NCBI GenBank assembly: GCA_013397115.1
Contig: VWZW01001240.1
Coordinates: 568,722 to 632,721 of the forward strand
Source: Edolisoma coerulescens
Taxonomy: Eukaryota; Chordata; Aves; Passeriformes; Campephagidae
Reading direction: 5' to 3'
DNA: 64,000 bases
Part shown: positions 1-11,430 of the stretch, in pieces
Layout: each line of letters begins with the position of its first letter
Position numbering within the stretch: position 1 is the first letter of the stretch
Position numbers and translations under genes: made by a program
The notes under the pieces: generated by a model
Database searches by the model: none
What the model was told of the DNA's origin: nothing
The model's input: only the letters and a program-made list of their open reading frames with translations

Positions 1-147
1 GAGATCCAGCCTCAGCCCATGGGGATCCCCGGGGGATGCAGAGATCCACCCTCAGCCCATGGGGATCCACGGGGGATGCAGAGATCCATCCAGAGCCCAT
101 GGGGATCCACGGGGGATGCAGAGATCCACCCTCAGCCCACGGGGGAG
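1..147. repeat. 40-bp minisatellite, at least 3.6 copies
   Basis: Units at 1-40, 41-80 and 81-120 are nearly identical, and a partial fourth runs from 121 to about 147. Each unit has GAGATCCA, then CAGCCCATGGGGATCC, then GGGGGATGCA. Differences are single bases (for example CCC versus CAC after GGGATC). The array is cut by the window edge, so true copy number is unknown. It adjoins the LTR and may be part of its variable internal region. Confidence 0.9.
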
Positions 148-231
148 GTGCCCACGCCAGAGTGGGTGGATGCCTGGAGGAGGCTGTGATCCAGTGGGAG
201 AGCCGGTGAAGAGAGGGGGCCCTTGCTTCCA

Positions 232-418
232 GGCTGGAGCAGCCTGTCCTTGCAGGACTGCACCCCGTGGAAGAGTGACCCATGCTGCAGCAGTTTTGGG
301 AGGACTGTGTGCCTGTGGGAGGGACTCACGTTGCAGCAGTTTGGGGAGGACTGCTGCTTGTGAGATTGGAACCATGTTGGAGAAGTTCATGGAGAACTGT
401 CTCCCCTGGGGGGGACCC
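232..418. repeat. 46-bp degenerate tandem array, 3-4 copies
   Basis: Three units start at 281, 327 and 373 with an exact 46-bp spacing. Each begins CATG/CACG-TTG-AG-AGTT, followed by GGAGGACTG or GGAGAACTG and a G-rich end. A more diverged copy probably precedes them at about 232-280. The array lies inside the LTR-related sequence and is separate from the 40-bp minisatellite, so two tandem expansions of different period sit in one element. Confidence 0.75.
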
Positions 419-518
419 CACGGCCTCACAGGGGAAGGACTCCTCTCCCTGAGCAGTGGAAGAAAACCTTGGGTGATGAACTGACCAAACCCCCACCCCG
501 TCTCCCTGCACTGTTGGT

Positions 519-541
519 GGGAGGGAGGGAGGGGTTGGGGG
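519..541 (+). other. G-quadruplex motif in the LTR
   Basis: Four or more G-runs are separated by one- or two-base loops: GGG-A-GGG-A-GGG-A-GGGG-TT-GGGGG. It meets the standard G4 pattern (runs of at least three, loops of 1-7). It lies about 60 bp upstream of the AATAAA signal. Folding is inferred from the motif only. Confidence 0.7.
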
Positions 542-601
542 AAGAAAAGGTTTTTTAAGGGCTTCTTTTACTTCTCATTATCCTCCTCTGGTTTTGTTAG
601 T

Positions 602-607
602 AATAAA
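602..607 (+). promoter_or_regulatory. AATAAA polyadenylation signal of the LTR
   Basis: A canonical AATAAA lies in the expected place of an LTR R region, about 180 bp before the putative LTR 3' end. Activity is unknown. Confidence 0.5.
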
Positions 608-784
608 TTCACTTTGTACTTCTAAGTTGAGCCTGTTTTGCCCTTGCAGTGTCTTTTCTCAGTCCTTATCTCAACTCATGAAGCCTTCATCAAATTTTCC
701 TCTCCTCTGCCCAGCTGTGGCAGGGGAGGGTGAGCGAGCAGCTTTCGTGGGTGCCTGGCGTTTGGCCAGTGTCAAACCATGACA

Positions 785-3700
785 GGCTCTAGTGTGATTT
801 ATAAATGAGTGGATATTTGGACAATTTGACTTTGGGTTGATCACTACCTTTGTTTCAGCCTTCTTTCTTTCATGATCATTTATGGAAAAGGGCACTGCCC
901 AGTAACTGTGGAGTCACCTGCCAACAGGTCATGTATTTGAAAATAATGTTGGGATTAAAAATTGTTTCCATGTCCCGTTTTCATGGAATAAACATGGATT
1001 TATCTCCTGGAACAATGCTCTGTTTCCTGCTATTACCAACAGAGTAGAAGCTGGGGAGGTTCTCCTGCAAGGGGCAGAGGTGCACAAACAAGACAGTTCC
1101 AGCTAGATATGAAGAGCTGGTTGTTGTCTACTGACACAAATTGCTCTACAACTCAGATTTTTAGTGTCTTCCTCTGAAAACAAACTGGATCAAGCTCTTA
1201 CAGTCCATATACAACATGCACTAGCTCTGGCCAGATGCTGCCTGTGGTGGTTTTGCTGGTGGAGTTCAGCAAATGCTGATGCGTGTCCATGAAAGACAGA
1301 AATGTGCTATCAATGGATGCTTCTGATATCTTTACTCCGGGTGAGTAATGCAAACAAACACAACATCTTTTTACCTGTGCAAATCAGTCTCAGGATGGAA
1401 GAAACATGAAAAGCCAGCATCTCTTCTCTTGTAATGTCTAATAGCGATGTCTAATTCTGGATTTTCAAAGCTCTTGCCTTAAGGTGATGCTGTGATATGG
1501 AGCATGTTTGTGCACAGGCACTGCTGCGAGAGCAGCTCAGTGCAATTCCGTATGCAGAGAGCTCCTGGGCTGGGCTCCCCTTGGAGTTCCTCAGCAGGCA
1601 CTAAGGATGTGTCATCCTTTGAGTTATCTCTTACTTTTAACTCAGCTTTCCTCCATGAAAACTGTTTTGGTCCTGACTCCAAAACACTACACAGAATACT
1701 GCATTTTGCAGTGCTTTGCCACAGAGTTTTGCCAGGGGAGCAGTGGGGAGGGTGAGGAGATGAGAGCTGCCTTTGGGGCTGGGCCTGCCTTCACCCCTCA
1801 AGTGTGTCATGCCATTTTCATCAGCAGTTTTCTTTGTGCCACTCCCAAGTTTGCTTCTCCCAGGGATTTTAAGAAACGGCCACTGCCCTCTTGGACTGAG
1901 CTGTGTGGGAGAGGGAGCTCATGTTGCTCTTGGGTGTTTGTAGTTTGCTTCTTAAATCTCTCCTTGGAGGATGCTGCTTTCACCATCTCCCAACTTGCAT
2001 TGAAGCTGAAGTGTCCTGTTACCTTTCCCCTCTGGAATGTGCAGGCTTTATGTTTCTTTTGTGGTTGTGACTGAGGTTCACCCTGGGGCAGAAACATTTG
2101 TGGGGCAGGGAGCAGTGGAACTCTCAGTTTTGCAGTGTGAGAGTGCTCCCAGCCTACCCACAGCAGCCTCCCCTCATTTTTTGGGAAGATTTCCCAAAAA
2201 TCAGGGTGGTCTCTCAGCCGCTGGCATTGAAACCCTCCTGGAGACTCTGGCTGAGGTGCAGCCCAGCTCCCCAAAGGCAGCAGTAGTCTTGCACTCCCCT
2301 GCCAAGCTCTCAGGGCCAGGACCCTGGGCAGCCCAAAGTGGTGGGTTCGTGTCACCCAGCCCTTCAGAGCTGAGTCCTGTTAATGATGTGTGTAAAGACT
2401 TCACGCTGCTGAGGCCACGGTGCTGCTCCAGAAATTCTGAGCTAATTGCATGAAAGGTGAAGCTCCAGTACAGTAAGGATTGATTCAGCCTCAGGCCACA
2501 CACAGCAGAGAGCAGCTCATGGAAACCAAAGACCAGGCCTGTGATTGGAGACCCTTAATGCAGCTGAAATACCATGATGCCTGACCTCATTAGAAAAAAG
2601 TCACAAAACACATCTCCCTGTATTGTTTTTTGCTGTGTCCAGTGAAATAGTGGAAGCTCAGCCAACCAGCCAGGTATTCCTCCCTCTCCTGCAGAGTACT
2701 GTGTTTTCCTCTCTGCCTGGGAAACACTGGTAGATCCAGACTGAAGTCCTATAAGCACATGGGGAGGAAAATGTAACTCACTAATTAATACACAGACATA
2801 AAGTGATTGTGGCCACAATTCTAAAAGCTGATACTGGATGTGTAGGGTGAGGGAGTAAGGCAAACAAATAGGGTACATGCAGTGTCTTATCAGGGGCCAG
2901 GAGAATTTGTAAGGGTTAGGGTTAGATTCTCATATTATAGGGAAGTTAATGCACTGCCAGTGCACAGTTGCAGTCTTCCAGCTCATAGTCTGAGATAGTC
3001 CCTGTCACAATTCTCCCTCCCATAGCAAACCTGGTGCAGTTCAGAGCATAAGTTTGGGTTGCACACAGAGTGGGATGGACTTTGCAGATGGGAATGTCAT
3101 GCCTTTGCTTTCAATGCCTATCAGCTTCCCTAGCACAGACGAGTCCCTGCTGCTAACACCAGACAGCTCTTACTCCAGCCTGACTGTTTGGATGCTGAGG
3201 TCTCTTTGGATGCTGAGGCATTTGAAATTCACGTATGGGAAAGGGGGAGGAATGCTGGCATTTCCATGCACGTAGCTTAGTTCTTCACAGTGGTTTTCTG
3301 CACTCATGAATCATGGATGAAGTATTCCTACAAGGCAGCTTGGTTCTACAGAGGTACCTTTGCAGCGGAGGGAGCAGGGTGCTGAGCAGCAGGACTGTGG
3401 TTTTTCTCTCTCAGTTCAGCACAGGTAGGTGGTCCCAGCAGCGCAGAGTAATCTTCCCTCTCACAGCTGCACTGCAGGCAGAGGATCGAGGGGACGAGGG
3501 ATTTGGCTGGCATTTGTGGGCTAAGGATGATTAATGCTTCCCTGTCACTAACTCATCACCACTTGCATCAACCAGGACCGCAGAGCAGCTTGGTGCAAAC
3601 CAGCCAAGCATTGGTGGTGATTTGTTGTGGTCATGAGCGCAGCGTGAGGCGCTGTGGCCACAGGCTCCTGTTGGGGTGTGGCGCTGTGGGGTGCTGCCTG

Positions 3701-3820
3701 CAGGGCCTGCAGACCCCTCTGGGACACCCCAGGCAGCAGCTCCCATCTGCACTGCCCGCTGAATGTCAGTGTGAGCCTGTTAGAGAGGCCGGAGGGAGCG
3801 CGGATGGCAGCACAGTGGGC
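785..3820. other. Unique non-coding sequence, no gene recognised
   Basis: Nothing homologous to a known gene or repeat family was recognised. It contains several open frames of 60-190 codons on both strands (the longest at 1508-2074 plus and 1807-2355 minus). They overlap each other antisense, show no domain and are treated as chance frames. A perfect 10-bp-arm hairpin lies at 2178-2200 and a short telomere-like tract at 2913-2925. Confidence 0.6.
2178..2200. repeat. Perfect short inverted repeat (10-bp arms)
   Basis: TTTTTGGGAA at 2178-2187 is followed by the 3-base loop GAT and the exact reverse complement TTCCCAAAAA at 2191-2200. It could be a paired factor-binding site or a small cruciform; its role is unknown. 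Confidence 0.8.
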
Positions 3821-3821
3821 A

Positions 3822-3845
3822 GCGACGGATCATGCGACGGATCAT
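3822..3845. repeat. Two tandem copies of a CpG-bearing 12-mer
   Basis: GCGACGGATCAT occurs twice head to tail (3822-3833, 3834-3845) and is followed by ACGCCGGA. Six CpGs fall within about 40 bp, notable in an otherwise CpG-poor window. Confidence 0.85.
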
Positions 3846-6800
3846 ACGCCGGAGAATGATTGATTTACTTATTTAGGGCTCTGTTCAGCAAAGATTTGGA
3901 TCCATGGGGCTTGGGCTTAATAAGAATTGGGGAGATGAGGCTATTACAGCAGCAGAGGAAGCCACCAGTGCTTCAGGCATTTCACAGCATGGCACTGAGG
4001 CATTTATTTAACCCGCTGCACAGCATTGGGGCCAGCCCTGCTGCCAGCAGGGAGCCCTTTGTCCTGCCACCAGGTTCAGCCGCCGTGAGAGTTTCAGGTG
4101 CTGCATGGAGAGGGGTCTGGGAAGTTCAGGTTTGGAGGCCCTGGTCTCAACCCAAGCCTTACAGCATCACTGCTGGGCAGATACAGCCCCTCATTGCAGT
4201 GGCTTTTCTGTTATGCTTCAACTTTTGCTTTGCTGCAAGGCACTGAAGGAAGAAGAGTTGTGTCATGGGCTTTGTGAATTAGGAGGACCATCCTGGGAGT
4301 AGGGTGGCCCTGGGGCCACCTTGCCAGTCACCATAGTCAAGTTAGTAATTTGGGAGACCTTGCGAAATGCCTGTTAGCATGCCCCACACTAACTTGGACA
4401 GAGAGACACAAGCTGAGTCACCCTGCAAACCTCTGGTGTGATGTAGCCCAAACTCCATGTCCAGGCTTTGCTATGGACCTTCTGGATCCAGAGTATTTGT
4501 CTGTCCTGGTCCAGTTTGGTAGGAATTGTCAGGCCTAATCAAGCCAGTGACTCTTGGGCTCTGAGAGGAAGGTGAGCTGCTGAGGGAGTTGTGGAAAGCC
4601 CTGGGCAAATAGCCAAATGAAATCCCTGGGGAGCTGTCACTTCCTGGCAGCAGTGTTTGGCCTGGAGCATCAGCTTTGTGTCAAGCAAAAATGCTATAAA
4701 GCACAGTCATAAAGCACAGAAATTGTTAGGAGAATGTCTTGAAAATCTCCCTGTTTAAAGCACTACCCAAGGAGAGCAGCTGCTCTGCCTTTCAGCTGAC
4801 TTTCCTGCAAGAGAGTTGGAGCCATCCCCCTCCTCCTCCAGACAGGTCTTTGCCTGACAGCAGCAGCTTTGATGGGACTGCCTGGCTCTCCTGCATGTCT
4901 CTAGTCTTCCAGGACACCCTTTAGTTTAATTACATTCTCTGTGCCCATTTACCTTTCTGAGACTGTTTCTTGGCTGCAGCTGCCAATCTGAATACTCACC
5001 TGGAACACCAAACTAAAGCAAAGCAAAGCAAACCAAACATCTACTAGAAGTAGCCAAGTTGTTCATACAGACAGACCGGGTGGGGAGTGCATCACCTGAG
5101 GGCTCAGTAGGAGGAAGAACTTCACTACTTAAGAGAGGGATGTAAAACTGTGGGGGTGAGCTGGAAGGCACATGTGGAAAAGAGACCTTCATCTGGAGGA
5201 TGCTCCATCTACCTGTGAGAGTTGTCTGCAGCTCTGCCTAGTCTGCTAATACCCCACTCACTGGGTGGGTAGGAGAATAGAAAAATGAGTGGGAATAAAT
5301 CAGAAAAGCTGGGAATGTAGGGAGTTATCTGCAAAGTGCAGGTGGAAGAAATGTGTTCTCTCTTAAAGACTTCCCACAGATTTAATTCCCTTGTGTCTTT
5401 TCTTTTAATGTCAGTGCTTAAAAATAGGACTGAAGAAGGAATATAACATTTTTGCTAGTGTTAAGCTGGCAGCTAGTTAGTGCTGGCTACTTATTGTATA
5501 GGCCAAATTGCTCAGATGAGACCTGCTTTATAGAGGTGCAAAATGGCTGCTGCTCTCAGGAAGAAGGAAAATTTGGAATCTTTTATCTTTTTTACTTCTT
5601 AGGAGGCACAGTGACCTGCAATGCCTTAGCTTAGAGTAATGAGTCTCTTGTATCTGTGCTTACCCACCAGATAACAGCAGGTCAACTGGGCTCCTGGTAG
5701 AGTTGGGGAAGCTTAAATAAGGACAAGCAATGCCTCTAATGATCTCTGCTGCCCTCCTGGGGGAGGCTCACCTAGGATAATGCCGTCCCCTGCTGAGTGA
5801 CCACTGTCATACTTTATTTCCAAATCTGCTTCTTGCACTTCTGTGGTTGAGAAGGATTTAAGACCATTAGCAAAAGGCAGTGTGCCGTCTGGGAGAGGTT
5901 TGGCCCTGTGATGCACTTACTTCTGGGTGCTGGTCTGAGCTCTGTGCTCCTGAAATACCTACACACATGTTTGAGGACATCTGTGGGAAAGGACTCTGCA
6001 TTTGGCAGCTGTGTGGTTTAGCTGCCTGCTGGAACAGAGTCTGCTCGTCACCTCTGACATGCTGTGCTATGCCGGCTGGAGTCTGAACACGCTGCTGAGT
6101 TTGCTGTGTAGCTGATTGTAAGTTCAAAAGTTACTGGTTTGGGGGAGTGGTGTGACTGACTGGGTGGTTTTGTGATAGACAAGGGGAGCAGGAGAACAGC
6201 TGGGGTCCAGCACTGGTTGTGCAGCAAGGCGAACCTGGGCCCAGATTCACTGGCTGAGCTGAGCGAGTTAAAGGCAGGGAAAATGGTGACATGAGGACAG
6301 GTGGAGAAAATGGGAACACAGTGTCTCTCAGGGACTCCCACCCCTTCCTCCATCAGTGGGTGTGTTGGGTAAACTGGTTCTTCCAACCTGGTACCTTCCT
6401 TTGTGTGATGAGGAACACTGGGCCAAACTGCTCCCCTGTGAAGGTGTGTTCTCTGCAGTGTCTGGAGCTTGGTGACCCACGGAGAGAGGTAACAGAGGAA
6501 TAAATCCTTGATGGGTGGGTGGTGCTTCTCGGCAAGGACATACAGCCCCCTTCTGTCAAAACCTTTGGAGAATTAGTTTGATTTTCATTTAAAATGCATT
6601 TAAAAACCTCAGTGTGGTGAGATGGGATTCCTCTTTTCAGCTACCTGCAAACCAGCACTTCCTATCACATCCTGCTCCTTTCCCATAGCCAGCTTGTCAA
6701 CACAGATATGCTGCAGAGCACGAATCCCAGTGGCTATGGGAGAGGCAGAAAGAGCCTGTCTACACAGCCCTTGCTCTCTCCACAGTCTCCTCAGGCCAGT

Positions 6801-9800
6801 TCTGGGCCAGCCAAGCAGCTCTTTTCACTGGTAGCATCAGAGGATGCCTTTGCCTCCTGCAGGCCAGGCACTGGCGACACTCCATTGGCATGAGCAGTTG
6901 CTGGCACTGCCAGTTTGGGGCTGCATAAAGTACATTTGTAGTGCCTCAAGAAAATATATCCCTCTTTCTGAAAACTATATGAGGTGGACCAGCACTTTCT
7001 GTTTATGCTGCCTCCTGCCAAGCTTTTTAGCATTATTTATTAGCAGCTGGAGAAGAGCTCACCAGCCAGCAGCACCTTCCCTTTGAGCCCTGGTCCATGC
7101 TGTCCCTCATCGTGGCAGGCTGCCCACTTGCCGAGTATGTTTGCCTTGCTGTTCAGCTGTTTTAAAGCCCCACTCACCAGCTAGGATTTGGAGAGATTAA
7201 TAATGTCTCTTTTCTGTACAATGTCCTTGACAAGCCAGAAATCCGCCCATTTGCTGTTTTGAGCAATTAAAATGATGACATGAACATCCACCCCCAAGCA
7301 ACCAGTTGGCGAAAGCGCTCTGTGGTGGAAACTCCAGTGCTTGGTGAGTGAATCTGTGTGTAGTTTGGCACAGAACAGCCCTGCTGACTTCCTAGGCCCA
7401 CACTGCTTTGTTACTCGAACACAAACATCTAAACCCAGCGCTGGCACTGCCAAGGCCGGCTGTTGCTGTTGGGTAATAAACCAGCACGTTGGGGTTTGCT
7501 GCTCTCTTTGGGCAGCCAGGAACCACAACGGATGGTAGGGCTTATGTATTGATTGCCCTTCAGATCAGAAACTGGATGGCACCACAGGGAGCTGGTAAGG
7601 GAGGAAAACCATTTTAAATACACTGTAAGTGCTCCTTTGCAGGATTAGTGAGTGGGAAATGGTAATATATGTTTACAGGATGCACAGAAAAGCACAAGCT
7701 GGTAAACTTGCTTGGGTTCCCCTTCCACATAGGAAATTCTGCTTCAGCAGAGATGGGGAAATACTTGCTCTAATAAATGTTGCTTTATTTCTGGGGTCTT
7801 ATAGCAGAAAAGAATCTATATTCTTACAGAGAAGTTTTGGGAAAATTGGCAATTGTTTAAAAATATGAGGGGAAACAATAAACAAAAGAGGATGATGAGG
7901 AGTTGGAGTTGGCAGAAGTGGAAACCTTTCCTGTTGGCTACTTCTTCCCTCAGGGCTAGTTTGCAAAAGGCAAGAAGTGCATGCTCTGCTCTTATTTCCT
8001 GCATAGCTGGGAGGCATTCACCAAGGCAAGTGGCTGCAAGTGGGCAGCAGGGACAGGTCCCCGTCTCTGCAGTGGCCACAGCACCATGAAGCATCCCCCT
8101 GGGTCACCTCTCAGTGTACCACATATTCCCATCCTCAGCAGCTGGTCTGGTCAGTGTGAGAGAGCAGAGCGGGTTGTGATTCCGTTTATCACTTTGTTGA
8201 GTGCTTGGAACTTCACTCCAAGGTTTTGTGTGGCTCTGGTGTACTTTCAAAATGCCGGGGAGAGTGGCTGAGACACTGATGCACAGATGTGCAATGAAAG
8301 TATAAAAGCCTGTGCTGTCATTTCAGAAACGTGTGCTGTTCCCTTGGTTTGCCAAACTCTTACAATTATCGTAACACCTGCAGCTTTCCTGCAATCCAGT
8401 CCTGGGTGTTTTTTTCCTGCTTGCTCAGCTCATTTCTAGCTGCCTGTCACCTGGGAGATGCCCTCTCCAGCACCGCGGTTATCGCTCCTGGAGCAGCTCC
8501 TGGGAGCAGGGTGGGCAGCAGGCGGGGAGCTGGGATTACTCCCTGCTTCCCTGGGGTGTTTTGTGATCCTGGCTGAAGGACACAAGTGACAGGCACACCC
8601 AGGGATTAGTATGTAGAAATCTTGAATTTTAGGAAAGCCTAATATCTTTGTAGTGACCCAACTCCTTGTAGAATTGCGAGTGAAATATTAGGAATGTTAA
8701 GGAAACCAGAAAGATGCTGGAATTTCTCCGTGTAAGGGGCTAGTGTTGGAAGGGCAATAAACTCATCTGCAAAGCCTGCTTTGTTTTATGTGATATCACC
8801 CTCTGCTCGCTTCCCCCAGCACATTCAGTCAGAAATATGAGCAGCTTGGACTGGGGATTTTTTCCTTTGTGTTTGCAAAAGCCTGGAGAGCTCGGGCTTT
8901 GACATCCAAAAGAGCCTGGGTGATCTGGTGGAGATAGAGCTGACCCTGAACTGAAGGATTATCCCTGAGCTTAATGAATCAGACTCTTAGACCTCAGCAG
9001 CCTCAGACATTTGCCATGCTGTGACTTTTAAGACAGTGTTGACAGCATTTGCTGGGACACCTCTTGGCCCACCCACACGTGGGTGTTTCCTGGGCCATCC
9101 ACCTGGAGGCAGCTGCCCAAAAGCATTCAGTGCTCTGAAATGTGCTTTCAGGACATCTTGGCAGGCTTGAATGCAATGGGCTGGGCTGTCTCCACAGGGC
9201 TGGAATGCTCTGGTGAGGACATGACCACTTCATTGCTAGAGCCACCAGTTCAGCCATGCTGGAGAGATCCCCACTCAGGCTTAGACCACCAACCACTTTT
9301 GCAAATGAGAAGGCTCTGTTTTTGTTATCCCATCCTTCTTTGTGGAACATGAGGGATTTCTTATGCACACAGAGGTTTGTGATGCAATTCCGCATTATCC
9401 ACCCTACTTTGTTACAAATGAATCATGAAATAAACTTCATGTAACAAAGCACAAAACAGTGGAGGGATATTTGGATTGGCTTGGCTTGATGTTTTCTTTC
9501 CTTTTTTCTTTCTTTTTTTTTTTTCAGTTTGGCAAGTTTTTATCCAGCTTTGTTCCCTTCATGTCATCCCTTTAGTTTTACGTAGATCACTCCAAAGTAC
9601 AGAAGAATCACGTAAAACAAGAGAGAAACAGACAACACTGAGGTGAAAACAGACCAAGTGTATTGGGATGTATTCTTCCAGCCAGTGTCTTTTGGACCTA
9701 TTTGGGGTTTTCTTGACAAAGAAGTTTAATTTCTACAGTTGTGGGTATTATTTTCAGGGATTTGCCCTTTGCAGAATGCTTTATTTTGACTGAAGAATAT

Positions 9801-10560
9801 TGCCATGCAGCACTTGGGCTGCCAGCTATGGAAGGCCCTGGCATGGGGGGCTTTCCTAGGGCACATCCAGAGCCTCTGATGCCTTCTGGTGGGCCCAAAC
9901 TTTTATTTTTCTTGTTAAGAAGCCTCCCAAGGGGGCACGAGAGGGGACTGGCTTGCTGGGTGGAGAGAAGCACAAATAAAAGCCACGAAAAAGAGGAATG
10001 GAGAGTTGTTTTCAGGCCATGTCTGCACTAGACAACACATCTGTGTTCTCTTAAAAATAAAAACCTCATGGAATCAGTCCTCTGGCAGTAGAGAGCCTGC
10101 TTTGGTGAGGCTTTCTTTCTGATTACCTCAGCAGAACAAATACACTCAGGGCATATCTCACTCCATGGACCAGGTAACAAGCCAATAAAACCAATCAGCC
10201 CATTTCCAGGTGGCTTTTGATGCCTTTTAGCAGCAACCTACCTGCCTGCCAGGAGCATTGCTGCTGCCCTGCTGAGAGCTGAAGTGCTGACTGCCTGGTG
10301 CAGGCACAGCTCTGCAGTGCTGTGGTGTGTCTGTCCTCTGGGCAGTACAAAGGCTTGCAATCACGTAGTAATTCAGTTTGGCAGGGGTGCTGAGGGCTCT
10401 CAACTTGCTTGAGGCTTCAGGAGGTCTCATCCCAATCCTAAGCACTTGGAAACCTGTGTGTTGGAGGCCAAGATCACTGCCCTCGAAATGGGTGCCCAAG
10501 CCAGCATTGATTTCAGAGGACAAGTGTGGTTATGTTTGCTGCTGGCTTGGATCCATCTGG
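3846..10560. other. Unique non-coding sequence, no gene recognised
   Basis: No exon or repeat family was recognised over this 6.7 kb. It holds short chance frames on both strands, a GC-rich perfect hairpin at 4303-4320, a small (AAAGC)3 tract at 5015-5029 and a pyrimidine tract at 9491-9524. Composition is moderately GC-rich with stretches rich in CTG and CAG trinucleotides, typical of avian unique DNA. Confidence 0.6.
4303..4320. repeat. Perfect GC-rich inverted repeat
   Basis: GGTGGCCC at 4303-4310, spacer TG, then the exact reverse complement GGGCCACC at 4313-4320. It is short, so chance origin is quite possible. Confidence 0.7.
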
Positions 10561-10600
10561 GATCCAGGTGATAAAGCCGGGATCCAGGTGATAAAGCCTG
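10561..10600. repeat. 20-bp tandem duplication
   Basis: GATCCAGGTGATAAAGCCGG (10561-10580) is repeated at 10581-10600 with only the last bases changed, and a partial GATCCA copy precedes it at about 10550. GATAA cores recur once per unit, so the duplication doubles a GATA-type site; that role is inference. Confidence 0.85.
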
Positions 10601-11149
10601 GCTCCAGCATGCCCTAGGTGGCTACTTTGCAGGCAGAGCATTAGTCTGGTGAAGCTAAACCTTGAGGGTCAAACACTCAGCAGACAGGAGCAGATGCAGT
10701 TGTTAGTGCTTTTGGAAAAGCTGGGCCATTAATTATGAATGGAGCATGTGTACTTCCTGCTTCCAGGGGACACAGAGCATAAGGGCGTCTGCCTTTATAC
10801 AAGATGTGTACAGGCCCACAGTGAAATACAGCCATAGTTAAATGTTAATGCTCAGGATCTGATTTTTGGCTGTCTTCCTGCATTTCTATTTGCAGATGTG
10901 AGGGGTTTTTTTTGTGTGGTTTTATTTTTTTTTTTTAATTAGAAAAGAATTCCTGAAGAACAAGGAGCCTGAGAGCCCTCTGTGTAAGATCTGAAAGCTC
11001 TCCTAATCAGAAAGGAGGGGGGAATAATTTAGAAGCCAGCCAAATAAAACTCAGGTGCCTATTAAAAAGCAAACAACCTTCCAGTGACATTCAGAGTGGT
11101 CTCTTGCTGCTGCAGAGGGAACAGCATCTATGTAAACCTTCCAACACAG
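10601..11149. other. Non-coding, no recognisable feature
   Basis: Unique sequence with a T-rich stretch at about 10904-10940 and nothing that matches a gene or repeat I know. Confidence 0.6.
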
Positions 11150-11430
11150 ACATTTGAGAGTCACTTTTGTTGACATTGACCTAATGACGCAGGTCATTTG
11201 ATTTGTTATAATGGGACTTTGATTAGTCCTTCTCAGTGCATCATAGTGAAGTCATGAGACTTCTGGACAGCCTACAACGGTCCTTGGCTGCAATACTGTG
11301 ATTATTGGATGGCTAATTGCAATAACACCCATTTAGAGTTGCTTAAAGAAAATTAAAGCCTGGGCAATCAGTGAAACAAGCCTTTTATGTACTCAGAGTA
11401 ACATAATGTTTGGTTTTTGTTATTACCTAA
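11150..11430. promoter_or_regulatory. Candidate conserved non-coding element
   Basis: This AT-leaning block carries closely packed factor-like motifs. There is an everted AGGTCA half-site pair at 11177-11196 with a TGACGC core in its spacer. TAATTGCAAT and GATTATTGGATGGCTAATTG stretches lie near 11300-11325, and a TTAAAGAAAATTAAAGCC run follows. Open frames are short here. The look matches vertebrate developmental enhancers, but conservation is not tested. Confidence 0.3.
11177..11196. promoter_or_regulatory. Everted nuclear-receptor half-site pair (ER8)
   Basis: TGACCT at 11177-11182 and AGGTCA at 11191-11196 are perfect, divergently oriented nuclear-receptor half sites separated by eight bases (AATGACGC). 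Retinoid, thyroid and related receptors bind pairs of AGGTCA half sites. The spacer also holds a CRE-like TGACG. Binding is inferred from the motif alone. Confidence 0.4.

Larger units (their letters stand above)
1..784 (+). mobile_element. Endogenous retrovirus LTR, 3' part (5' end outside window)
   Basis: The stretch from about 370 to 784 reads like the 3' portion of an avian endogenous-retrovirus LTR that I recognise from bird genomes. It has a C- and G-rich block (485-541), a T-rich block, an AATAAA polyadenylation signal at 602-607, then the typical pyrimidine-rich tail, ending in a CA dinucleotide at 783-784. The end fits the CA expected of an LTR. No 5' TG end or target-site duplication can be checked because the element runs off the left edge. 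Whether it is a solo LTR or attached to internal sequence is unknown; no retroviral gene is visible. The left part is filled with tandem repeats that may be LTR-internal expansions. Class (ERVL-like versus ERVK-like) is not settled. Confidence 0.65.

Noticed and set aside
1508..2355. Overlapping open frames of 188 and 182 codons on opposite strands
   Set aside because: No recognisable domain, antisense overlap, moderately GC-rich sequence, no splice or promoter context; chance frames.
4044..4057. CCAGCAGGGAGCCC, partly like a CTCF core
   Set aside because: Two mismatches in a short core and no supporting context; a similar weak match near 33360 is equally unconvincing.
9491..9527. Long pyrimidine tract followed by CAG, like a 3' splice site
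   Set aside because: No open, protein-like sequence follows and no matching donor was found; probably a simple T/C tract.
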